From Lichenostomus cassidix (lineage: Eukaryota; Chordata; Aves; Passeriformes; Meliphagidae), in assembly GCA_008360975.2 (NCBI GenBank), contig CM039183.1:43453850-43517849 (forward strand): a DNA stretch of 64,000 nucleotides. The letters run 5' to 3'. The notes below the pieces were generated by a model. It was not told the DNA's origin. It saw only the letters and a list, made by a program, of their open reading frames with translations, and searched no databases. Of this stretch, positions 35,661 through 47,680 are shown in pieces. The first letter of the stretch is position 1. Every line of letters begins with the position of its first letter. The position numbers were made by a program, and so were the translations under genes.

Positions 35661-37168
35661 GGATTTCAGATAACCAGGGCACTGAAATAACTAAAATAAC
35701 AAAACAGATCATGTATCAGAAAATGCTTCCTTACCATGGGGTCTGTTTTCAGATAAATCATAGATTAGGCATAGTGGTAGCAGAATGATAGAAAGCTTTG
35801 ATTAGTCAACACTAGACTGATCAGATTACTAAACAACAGACCTTAAGGTATAATTCTGCATTTAGCAATGAATTGAGACAGTCCAACAGATTTTGACTTG
35901 AGTTTCTATGTTTATGCAGTACTAAAATAACTCACAGATATACACATGCATACATTTGAAAATTTCACCACCTAAATGTGAGGAGATTTGAAAAAGGGGG
36001 TACACATATGGAGAAGACCGACCTTCTCAAGCCCCTCCCCAGGTTTCATTAACAGAGAAAAGGGAGCTAATGTTCCCTTTGCTGGTATGATTGGAGTAAG
36101 GAAAGCAATGCCCTGGGCCTTTCATGATGGTCTTCTGCTGTCCAATAATGACAAAGCATTTTAGTGGATGGATCAAAGGACAGAGTAACCATGTGGTAAT
36201 CAGCTGGAGAGAACTGACTATTTGGGATACTGGCAGGAAAGAATAGGACTGAGGTCTGCTGAGAAGGAGCATTTTTTAGAGAGACAAGGTCATGGGAATC
36301 AGAGAGTCACTAGCAAAGTCAAGGCTCACAGGAAGATCATGGAGTGCACATCATAAATTTAAATCACTCTTAGAACTTAATGTTCATTGTTCACTAGAGT
36401 GGAACATGATGAGATTCCTTCTGTAACTCTACGTGAGTCAGTATCACTATGGAAGGCCCATAATGAGAAACTTTTTTTTTAAAAAGTGTATTTTGCAGCA
36501 GAACTTTACAGAAAGGAACTAATTCTGAGGTGCTCTCAGATGCTTTTGAGAAAAGATGTACATGAAAGGCAATATTCTATCTTGGCCTCTACATTAGTGC
36601 AGAGCACAGAAGATTGTAGAATCTTCCTTTTCTCTCATGCAGTGATAGTGCAGGGCAACAAAAGGGCAAAAGTATTGCAGAACAATCTCCTTGGAAACTC
36701 ATATCCCAGCTGGAGAACAGCTGGGCAAGGATGGGGATGTGCTAACCCTTGGCCAATGACCTAGTCAGTACAGAAGAGACATGCTGCTTTGATATAATGG
36801 TACACAGCAGCAGCAGAATACTGCCCTGGAGCAGGGCAAGAAATATGGGAGAAACAGAAGCTTTCACACCCTTCCTCAGTCTGGTGCTAGGAGACAATTA
36901 CATTTCTGGGGTTGTCTTAATCTATTTCTATCTCTTATTATTTGAGCTGGTTACTATATTAATAAGGGACAGAAAAAAACCTCACAGAGGAAGTTATTCT
37001 TCACAGAGTCATGAACACTTCTTTTCAACCCAATTTAAAATTTAGGAAAAATCAGATGGAAAATGGAACAGAAAAATATCAGCTTCATGTAAAATTGCTA
37101 GAGAAAAATAAAGCAGCCTTACAATCCTCCCATCTGTCATGTAGTCACATGAAAAATATTACACTTTT

Positions 37169-37176
37169 TATATATA

Positions 37177-37219
<43 letters not shown>
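37169..37219. repeat. (TA)n microsatellite
   Basis: Nearly pure TA dinucleotides for about 50 bp with one small T interruption near 37180. Likely length-polymorphic. Confidence 0.9.
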
Positions 37220-37222
<3 letters not shown>

Positions 37223-39282
37223 CAAAATATCCTTCTTACATCCTAAGGCTTGTTCTCTTTCAAGACCAGATTCTCTAATCCAGTAGGAATTCTAGAACTT
37301 CTCTGTAGTAAAAGAGAGTTGTAACAGGGCAAGAGAACATATAATTAGTCTTCTATTTAAATATTCAACTCAGCACTAACTACTACATCTACTCCAAGTC
37401 TGAATGCTTTTTTATTATCTAAAAGTTTTAGCTTCATGCCATAAAAGACTCCAAACAGACAATAAAAATTACTTCAGAGTTTTAAAAAACACAGTGAAGA
37501 CAGGAAGACAAAATGTATGATCATTTTCTCATATACACAAAAACCAATTACAGTATGAAGGAACATTGTGTTTTAAACAATGGGAATGGGATGTGGAAAA
37601 CCAATTTGAATGGGACAGGAAGACAGCTATGGAAAAGGTATCATTTACCTCCTACCTACTTCAAGACTGAAGAAATAATTACTCTGACCCTCTGATAATT
37701 GTGTCAGATTTCAGAACAAAGGTATTACACACAGGGAAAATATATATCTTTGTGGTCTAGTGAAGAGATGGTACCCAAACCAAAAGCAATTATAATGTTG
37801 TATTCTCTTTTATGTGGCACCCAGACTTTGACTGTGAATTTCAGGTGTAGATGTAACACACAAAAAAAGATGTCACATTGAGTCACAACTGCAAAGCTTC
37901 TAGATGACAATCAGAAAGAAACCAGAGGCCAAGCACTGATCTGATGCTTGTGGTGGCTAGAAATTCACTAATAAATGGTTACATACTCAGCTTTTCTACA
38001 AACCTTCAAAAGGGCTAATAAAGTCAGAAACACTGACATAATCTCTCCTGTGACAGCCAAGCAACTCTCTCACATCTGCTCCGGCTGTCTACAGAGCATC
38101 CAGCCAGCCTCACAGAGCCTGCCTCTGCCTGCATTCTCTGCCGGCTAGAATAATATGTCTTGCTACAGTTGTCCTGTAGAAAGAGTATATCGTTTCTCAG
38201 ACAAGTTGAAATAATCACAATTCAGAGATGACACTTAACCCATTTATCCCTATGATTATTGAATGATATCTTTTACAACGAAAAAGTCTTATACATGAAA
38301 CTGATTTTTCTGGAGTGGAATCCACTGCCTAAGCTAGTGAGATTCTCTCAGGACAATCTGTCACTACCTTGAGTGACTGTGACTAACATAGAGAAACTGA
38401 TTTTTATTCAGGATAGGTGATGCATCAAAGACCAACAATTTTAATTACTGGTTTTTTTTACAAAAGGACCAGATCAAGGAAGAAATATTTAATAAATATA
38501 ATATCTATTCTCATAAATTGTATGGTCTCAGAATTAGGTTGTGGTTTATCTTTACATGTAGATATAGTTGTGAAAGCTCTGGAGAGAGGATGAACAAAGT
38601 TTCCTATAATTCCATGCTTGGCCAGATTGAAAAATAGGTATTAATATTTCCTTTAATGAGATTGCTTGTAAATGTTTTCATTTTTGGATAAGGTCTACTA
38701 AGAAAGAAAATACCTCCATCCAAAAAAGAGGATGTAAATGTTTATTGATGTCTTCTAGTCAGCTGTTCAAAGTTGGTTACACTAAAGGCCTTCAAGAATC
38801 CACTCCAAATACCCCAAAGTTTCCTGCGAGTTACTGAAATTTATATGTGAGCTTAAGATAATTTGTGAGGGGGGTGGATATGTGTGCTTAAAGGCAAAAC
38901 TTGCCTGAGGATGGCTGAATCATAACCTTAGACTCCAGGAACAGTGTCGGTAGGCAAAATTTTGGAATGACAATTCTGCTGATCATTCCACAAAAAATGG
39001 TAGTAAAAACCAGTGGATATAAATTCAGCAGTTTCATAGTTAATTTTTAAATTTATTTTTCTTCTTCATAAGTTTTCCAGTCTCTTTAATTGAAATTGTA
39101 GCTCTGAGGTGCTATAAATATAATAATTTATTCTTAGATTAGACATGTGTAACTTCAAGAACTGAATGTACATTTTCAATCTGAAGACCAAATTTCTGTG
39201 CTTGGAGATAAGTTATGTTTAAAATGCTGTGGCTGTAACACACCAAACATTTTAATATTGAAAGATTTTTTCCTCCTTTTCC

Positions 39283-39300
39283 TTTTTTTTTTTTTTTTTT
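39283..39300. repeat. Poly(T) run
   Basis: Eighteen consecutive T on the plus strand, with an A-run about 45 bp downstream. No retroposon body was recognised beside it. Confidence 0.8.
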
Positions 39301-42300
39301 GTAAAAACCATGAACTTTACTCTGACTTGAAACAGTCCAGATTTAAAAAAAAAAAAAACAAACCTCAAAAAAACCCCAACCAGGAGGCATTACATGAATT
39401 ACAGCTATTTATTCTTTCTGACCCAAGGACTTATATTGCTGCTCACTTCACTTGGAATCTGCAGACTACTACAGACAATGGCTCACTCATTTCTTCTCAA
39501 ACACAGTTCAGTGTTTTACTCTAGGATGCAACACTATAGTTTTGTCACAGAGCAACAATAAAACACAGGGATCTGCACTAAAGCAACTCAGCACAGAAAC
39601 ATTGAAAGAAAATCACATTGCCCCGGGAAAAAAAGAGGCATGATTTGCAAATGCTAGGATTGATGCAATAACTTATTCATTGGAGAAGTGACAGGGTAAG
39701 AGCAGGAAAAGTCTCCTCTACAAGAGGTTGCTGGAAACATCTCTGTGTGTAGTCTAAACTCCCAGTTGAGAGGGACAGAGGGTGATCCCTGAGGCCATGT
39801 AGCAAGGACTGGATTGTGTCCAGACTACTAACCCTAGATCTCACTGGTGTGTCCACACTGCCAAGCATTTAGCCCACAATCTCTGCTGGGCTACTGTAGC
39901 CCTAGGACCCTTTTTTTCATTCTTCCTCTTTCCCTGAGCCTGTTCAGAGTGTCTGAAATAAAATGAACCATTACAGAGACCAGCAGTGTTTCAGTTAAAG
40001 CACAAAACTAAGGGTACATGTCATATACCAAAGCCTGTGACACGAGGCTATGCGCAGGTATTTGAAGTCACAAAGCCTTTAAGCCAACTCTGGAAGATCA
40101 GCGAGGGCAAGAGCAAAGTCTGGTCGTGGCTTGTGATTGCCTTTTGAGTGTGGTCCTTGGAGCAAACTGTTGCTAGACCAGTCCTGTGTTTTGTCATGGA
40201 AAGAGCCTTTTGGAGCAGGCAAAAAATCAGCTAACACCTGGGCAGCTTGGATACTCAGGCATTCAGTGCATGAGGCAGATCCTTGGCCATCTCTCATTCA
40301 GCAACACAGATGTACCTGTGTGTCTGCAGGCAGAGGCACGTTTCTAAGCTTTTCAAGGGGGGCAGACAGAAAGACTGTTACTACTTAAAAAGCTACACTT
40401 GTAAAGGAAAGGATATCAAACCCTTTTCAGGTAATTCCTTGTTCTTGCTCTGCAGTCACTACTGGACTTCTAACTAAATACCTCTCGTCATGCCTTCTCT
40501 CCCTCAAGCTCTCTGCACCCACAGTTAACATCCTTCTCCTTTACCTTTTTCCCACAAGGGCCTTTAACACTGTGCTGGTTATCTGCATCCCTGTTTTCTT
40601 CTTTATCTTTTTTCAGAAGAGTCCTTTTATTAACCTTTTGGGATCTTAGGCCTGACCCTCTTTATGGCTCATTGACCAGTTCTCATTCCTTGAGTTCTTT
40701 CCCAGAGAAATTCATGTCTGTTTCCTTTTAACTGTAAATCTTTTATGATTCCCTCAAACTTCCTGCATGGAAAACATTTGAATGTTTTCCAGCAGCATAG
40801 ATCTTTCAAAATTACCCTGTTGCACAGTTCTGGCAGCATGGGTTATATGTATTTACAAGTAAGGCCACTAAACGTGAGGAAATAACTTAGGAAAAAAAAG
40901 TATTATCTGAAACAAAACTATGTCTGCTCCTTAATTCTCTATTTTTCCTTGAAATATATAATTCTTAAATTATTGTAAACAAATAATGGGGGAAAATGTG
41001 TATTACATTGGACCCAAGTTTTAACAAAATTACTGATTTTTTGTTGATATTAGCCTTTTTATCGCCTGAGGAGGGAGTCTAACTTCCGAAGAATGACCCA
41101 TAGCATTTGAACAAACAAGAGTACTGTGTTCTTCCTGAGAGAAATCTGCTGTCCTTTACTTCTTCCATTTTAGTAAATAAAACTCAGTTATTTAAGTACT
41201 CAGAACAGGACTTTGTCTTATCCAAAATGGAGTTTTTCTGTGGTTTATTCCCTGCAACACTGCTAAAACATAAATCAGATTTTCATACAGCAATCATGGT
41301 ATAAATAGTCTCAAAAATCTTGATGTAATAGTTTCAACAGTACTTTCCATTTGTCAGATTTCCACTCTGTCAAATTTCAAAACCTTTCCTGATGATTTAA
41401 GAAACATTTATTGTTATTCCACTTCACAAAGAGAAAAATTAAGCTGCCAAAGAAATACGACTTTTCCACCTGGCAAATCAGAAGACACTTAGGAAACTCA
41501 GTGGAGATTTCCTAGCAACTAGAAGCAGCTTTCTAAAGTGGAGCAGATCGTGTTTCTTCCCAAGAAAATCCAATTTTAACTAATTACTGCCTCTGTGGGT
41601 ATGCAGAGTGTTAAATTGTGTAGTTATTCCTAAAGCTCACAAGCCTCAGAAAAAGCTCACCAACTTGAAATATTCTGGGGGCTACCACAAGGCAGAAATT
41701 AATTTTAAGAAATCCCAAAGAAAAATTAGGAGTCAGTCTTCTAGAGTGACTATGTAACAAAAGATTCTGTTGCTGGCTGCCAAATTCAGCCTCACTGGGG
41801 AGGATATGACTGACAAATTACAGTGCAGTAAGCAGAGAAAGACACAAACACACAAAAATTTTCATTCTGTGTGGTGAAGAAAAGGTTGGTCTTAAGTATC
41901 TGCAAGTTGTTTCTGTTCTCCATAAATTGTGCCATTACTTTGAAAACAGGATGTAGACTCCAGAGTAAAGTAAAAGAAACATACTGACTTAGCATAAAAT
42001 CATCCCTGACAGTGCAGTATTGTTCAAACAAACCTCTTATCCAAAGACAGCAAAATACAAAGGTAGAATAATTAGAGAGGAAACTCTGTTTGGTATGATT
42101 CTTGCCTGAATAAAACCTTACCTTTAAAGTTTCCAGAGCATCATGTCCATTTTGTGCTGCAAACTATGACCCAATTTTCTTGATTGCTGATGCTCCTTTC
42201 TAAATATTCATCAGCATGCCCTGCATGTTTCATGCATCTAAGTGCTCTCCGAAATTTAGGAGCATTTCTGCCTGAACATTTGCAACCTTGGGGCTTATAT

Positions 42301-43749
42301 TCAGTAGCATATATGTTATTTGTACAAAAGAACTTACAAGTACATTATCCTTATTATTTCACTGCCACTAATGGTAATAATTTATCTTGTTTCTGTGGTT
42401 TCTGAACATTCCCAACAGTGTACTATAGTTTTCAAACTGGCTTAAGCAGAAATCCCCCCCAGACTGCTTGGCCTTGCCTAAGGCCAAGATGTTTGTCATT
42501 TCCAAATAGCCTGTCTTCTCTGAACATGCTTTTCCCCTCTTGGTACCAGACATAAATATTTGTTGCATGTTCTGCTTCAGCAGAGTAACAACTCAGTCAC
42601 TGTCCCAGTATCTGAAACAGCTGCTTTCAGCTGCTCCTGCTATGGCAGAGCCAGACCCAGGACTAAGAGGAAGCCTGTTGGCTTCCACTGGCCTCAGTAA
42701 CCTCATTCCATACTTTCAGGGTGTCTTTTTTCAACTGAGAAGGAACAACTATGGAGAGGAAAACCTGGATTTCAAATAGGAGTAAGATGAGAGAAGGATG
42801 GCAGGAAAGCAAAAGAGAATTTGAGTCTTTTAAGTCAGAATACAAATACAAGCCCTGTCACGACCAGCATTTGTACATGCAAATTGCCCCGATGACTTCA
42901 AAGGGGCTGGTCACACAGTAATGGAGAAGAGACAACTTGGGCTTTCCAAACTTGCAGGCAAAGATGCAAAAGCTGGACATCTGCCTAACCATATGTGCAC
43001 TCGCAGCCATATCAAATGAAAGCCAAGCCCTGCTGATCCTGCTGATAACATGGATCCTGACACCTTGCAGGATAAAATGCATCTCTTTGTTGACCAAAGA
43101 TCTCTCTTATCTCTGGCAGAGCTTGGCTGAGATGAGTGAATTCGCTAAATGAGCATCTGCCGGTTTTGAATAAAAGAGAAATACTGCCACTAAGTAATAA
43201 GGAAGGATGCTTGAAGAAAGGAAAGGAATAGGCAGGCCTGACTTGCTGAGCACAAGAGCGGCACTGGTACTAGCGCAAGGAACAAAATCTGGGTGAAGTT
43301 AGTTCCAACCAAAAAGAGAACAGCACACAAGAGACACTAAGATGATTAAACACTGCATTAAGAAGTTATCCCTAGTTGAGCTTGACTCCTGCTTCCTGTG
43401 TCTAATAATTCATTTCTGTCTTCAGGCTCTATTCAGTGAGTATATTTCTTGGTGTTGCAGGCTGTCACTTCAGGACAGTTGGCAAACTGTAGCTGTAGCA
43501 AAGCAGAAGCTGAGGGCTCCAGCAGGTTTTTCCCCAGCAGAGGTGTCTGTGAAGCCAACCAGTAAAGACTCAAGCATATGCTATTCAATATGGATGGGAT
43601 ATAGTATAGGATACTTTTAATACTGCATACTTTGCAACCTCTAAAAGGTGACTTTTCAAAGTTGGCATTGGGATTGCTTGTGAACAGCCAAGAAGCTACT
43701 ATATCACAGGGGAAGCAAAAGTTCACCACAAAGGATACACTATGCAGCC

Positions 43750-44093
43750 AAAGCCTGGAGGAGATTGAGGGGAGACTTCATTGTGATCTTCAACATTCTC
43801 ATGAGGGAAAGCAGATGGGAAAGTACCAATCTCTTCACTCTTGTGACCAGTGACAGAAGCCAAAGGAATGGGATGAAGCTGAGTCAGGCAAGATTTAGGT
43901 TACATATCAGGAGAAACTCTTTCATCTGCAGAGTGGTTGGGCACAGGAACAGGCTCCCCAGGGAAGTGGTCATAGCACCAAGCCTGACACAGTCCAAGAA
44001 GAGTGTGGAAAATGCTCTCAGGCACATGATGTGATTATTGGGATAAAGGACCTGACGGGTCCCTTTCAACTCAGCATGCTCTATGATTCTACG
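43750..44093 (+). mobile_element. CR1 LINE 3' end
   Basis: A 5'-truncated CR1. It starts near GGAGGAGATTGAGGGGAGAC, contains the CR1 3' phrases ACCAGTGACAG, CACAGGAACAGGCTCCCCAG and GGTCCCTTTCAACTC, and ends with the CR1-specific terminus CTATGATTCTACG instead of poly(A). It is less diverged than the other CR1 remnants in the window. No intact open frame. The open frames of 60-90 codons over it are chance. Confidence 0.85.
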
Positions 44094-44660
44094 CTAAAGG
44101 ATGTAAACCTCTGTTGTGCAGCTCCACAAAGATATTTCGGAATAGAAACAGACAAACCAAACCCCCTGCCATGACAGACTGACTCCATGACTGTGTCTGC
44201 TGGCGTGTCAAGCCTTACACTTTAAAAGTGAGACAAATCCCTGACTCCAACCACCCAGATTTTTGGAGCACTCTGCTGGAGACTCCTTCTCACAGGCAGC
44301 TGTTTCCTTCATGCTCCCCCACCTCCCTCACCATCGGGGACGGTGCTCACTATCAATCACTGTTAACTATTTCACAGATTTTCGAGGCTGTAGCGGTGGG
44401 ACTTGGCACAGGACCCCACGCTGGCACACGGTACTCCCAGCACAATGTCACCCTCCATTTTTTTTTTCCCCGTGCTCCGGTGCAGAACAGTAACACCAGC
44501 ACCCTCCGCTGGCCCCGGCCATGAAGACACCTGCAGCGAAGGGGATGATAGGAGCTGCTGCTAGTCCTGTTATGTTAAATCTAGAGAAATGCACATTTTT
44601 ACTACACTTGTTAATTGGTCATGCCCTCTGTAAGCGGCTTCCAGCTGCCCTCCAGTCACT

Positions 44661-44684
44661 ACACACACACACACACACACACAC
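44661..44684. repeat. (AC)12 microsatellite
   Basis: Twelve perfect AC units. Confidence 0.95.
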
Positions 44685-46197
44685 GAGGTAAAAGCAAGAG
44701 CTGGGACTTAATAGCCTATGCACAGAAAGAGCACTTAATTTTAGTGTTAATTACAAGCCTCATAAATAACGTTACCATATATGACAATATATATTCCCCA
44801 AACACACTAATCTTAATTGGAACTTTAGTTAAATTCCCAACCTTATTTTGGAACTCGTAATTAAAAGTTAAATTAATTATTTAAATTATTATAAATTATT
44901 GCCATATTTTTTCCTCCAAGATTTTCTGGCCATTGGATATGTGCAAAATTCAAACAAAAAAAAACCCCAAAAAACTCTTAAATAAAACACTTCAAACTCC
45001 TTTAGATCACAAGACACACTTCTAGCAATGTGCAATAAATGGCCAAGTGCCATATACCTTGTAGGGCTACAGTTTTATATTTGTTGTTCTCAAAAAACCC
45101 AACACTTAGCATGATATATGTTGGAACAAGCAATCCCAAGAACTGCCAATTACTTAAAATCACTTTTGATTTTATCTGTCATTGAGGCTGTTGACTGAGG
45201 CCTCTTTAGTACATCTCTTGCATTTAAACTTATAAATTAGGTTATGCAAATCTGAAAATATTTCATACCAATTAATAAGTCTCAAATTCAGCTGCTTAGT
45301 TTCTTCCATTAAGGTAGTTTGAAACTCTGTATATTTTTTTTATTTTTCTATTTTTCTATTCATTAATCAAGTGGCTGTACCATCTTTGCCTAGCTGACAT
45401 TGAGATAGTAATTACTTCTTAAAAAATATGGCATTGTTAAGATGAAGCAAATAGAGCTCTTAGAACATTTAAATAGCAAAAATTATTGAAGCAATTTTTC
45501 TGCAAAGTTGTTCCTTCTATAAGAGGACTGGAAACCTGCCATTGTACTTTTCTGGATTTTACTCCAAAATAAACTACAGTCAGCACAGCTGGAGGTGATA
45601 GAAGTATGTCCAGGCTAAATACTTACTCCCCGCCCTCCATCCCAGCTGTTAAATCTTTCTATTCATTTTCCTTTCACAGCACGTACCACTGGATAGTTTC
45701 TAACCTCTCTTCTTCAAAAAGTTCCTCAGCTCTCCTCACCCTGTACTTACAAAGGGCTGATATGATCTGATGCAAACCCTTACTTTACCAAATCTCAACT
45801 CACATATATGTTAAACCTTACAACCAACCATATCCCTTTTCCTTTTTAACAACTCTGGTTCCTCCTACAACACTTGCTGCACTACCATTTTGTCCTCTGA
45901 AGTAAGGATCCTGGAGGGAAAAACAATCGCTAAAGGTAAAACTGCAAAGCACTTGCAAAGATGTCCAAATAAAACTTGCACTGACAACCCTAATTCCACC
46001 ATGTCCTAATATTTGAATAGTTAATATCTTATTACTTAATGCTTAGACATTATAAATTATGATCGAATTATAATTTAAATTATATTTGGCAACATATGAT
46101 GGAATAATATTAATATGGCAATATAATGAAATTTTTATAATTATAATTTATTATAAATGTTCTTATTATTGCTATTATTATAACATTGTAATTGTTC

Positions 46198-46320
46198 TGG
46201 ATTTGGCTGGGATAGAGTTAATTTTCTTCTTAGCTGATACAGTGCGTGTTTTGGATTTAATATAATAACGTTGATTAGATGCTTGGTGGCGTTAAGCCAC
46301 AACAGTGGCTAAGATGCTTA
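46198..46320 (+). mobile_element. ERVL-type LTR fragment
   Basis: The stretch TTTGGCTGGGATAGAGTTAA, then TTTTCTTCTTAGCTGATAC and GTTTTGGATTTAATAT, follows the start of a common avian ERVL-type LTR that I recognise. Only its 5' part is present, embedded in very AT-rich DNA (about 46000-46200). No target duplication or internal region was found. Confidence 0.55.
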
Positions 46321-47330
46321 TTTATTATGATAAACTTACATAGACACCAGTTTACAAAAAGAAATTAAAAAGACAGAGTTTTTGCTGTCCACATGATGAT
46401 ATCATCAAACAACTTGCTTGTGAGAATTTTACAAAAATCCCCAAAGGTTATGAGATGGCACTTACTTGTCTCCAAGCAGATTTTCTCTTTAATGTCGTTC
46501 CTGGAAAAACATCTGCAACTGTTTCTGTTTCTTAAAAATTTCTCCTTTTATTTTTCTTTCCTTTTTTCTTTTCATTATTTTCTTTTTTTTTACACTTTTA
46601 CAGTTCTCTGCTCTGCTCCACCCACTAGGGCAATTTATTCAGCTGGGCCATTTGAAGTCTAATGCACTTAATGTTCTGCACGATAAAACAAACATAAGCA
46701 GCTTGCATGATTATTGCATTCATGAAAAGATCAACCTTTATTTCATTGCGTTAGAAGCAAAACCAGTTCTGTTTACAAACATACAATATAACCTTGGCAC
46801 TTTTCCCCCAATAAAGCCAACATTTTGTTAAGCCAGCTACTATTGTTTTTCACATAAATGTATTTTAATGATGTTAAGGAGGAGGAGATAAAGCTCAATC
46901 GATTTCTGCCACTGAGGCACAGTTCACAAACAACTAAAACCCTGCAGAATAAATCAGGACAATGCTGGTTACTGCTTTGCAACAAATAGGGAAAAGCTGC
47001 TGGTAGGGACAGGAAACCGCCTGGCTAAATGCAGCTGGCCGAGGGACATGAATCTATGTAACAAGCTCTGTTTCTCTTCCAGGGGAGTTTATGGAGAAAA
47101 CAGACACCTTTACAGGCAGGCATTGCGAAGAGCTGATGCCCTCAGGACACACAGAGTTGGAGGGGAGAGCAAGCAGCTGCAATCTCTGTGTCCATCTCAG
47201 GTGAGCAGAAGAAAAAGAAGCGAAAAGAAAAAGAAAAAAAATCCCAAACAAACCCCAAACCAAAAAAATACCCCACCCTAACAAAGCCGGAACCCAGGCC
47301 CGTCAACAAGCAGCTGATAAAACCATTGCC

Positions 47331-47680
47331 GTGTCTCATTTCCCACGAGGGGTCGCGGTGGCGCCGGAGGAAGGCCCGGCATGGCGGTGGCTCTGCCCGC
47401 CCGCCGTGAGGGGAAGGGTGCGCAGTACCAGCCTCGCCGCCCCCGCACTCCCTGTCCCTCCCCTGGGCCGGGGCTGCCCTTGGGCCGCCACCTCTGCCCC
47501 TGTCCCCGCGTCCCCGGGCTAGGGTGGGGACTCTGAGCCAGCCCTCCGTGTCCCTCCCTGTTGGCAGACGTGGCTTGAGGCGCGGAGTGGCCTGCTGTCC
47601 TTACTCGCTTTTCGCTGGCAGAGAGGCGCCTGGGAGCGGGTGGGGACACTGCATGGGCTGGCGGGCTGCAGATGGCACCC
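47331..47680 (+). promoter_or_regulatory. GPR137B: Isolated CpG island, candidate distal promoter of GPR137B
   Basis: A C+G- and CpG-rich block stands alone between the two genes, 6.7 kb upstream of the GPR137B coding exon. It contains a strong splice donor on the plus strand (CCGCC|GTGAGG, GT at 47406-47407). The GPR137B coding exon is preceded by a good acceptor (54064), so a non-coding first exon here is plausible. An ATG in good context at 47381 would give a ten-codon uORF after splicing. It could instead belong to an unannotated RNA gene on either strand. Confidence 0.5.

Larger units (their letters stand above)
33131..47329. other. Intergenic, left part: no gene recognised
   Basis: About 14 kb of mainly AT-rich sequence. 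It holds a possible old CR1 stretch (35020-35660), a (TA)n tract, a T-run, a CR1 3' end, a (CA)n tract and an LTR fragment in very AT-rich DNA. No open frame here shows protein-family features. Human has no coding gene between NID1 and GPR137B either, to my knowledge. Confidence 0.75.
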
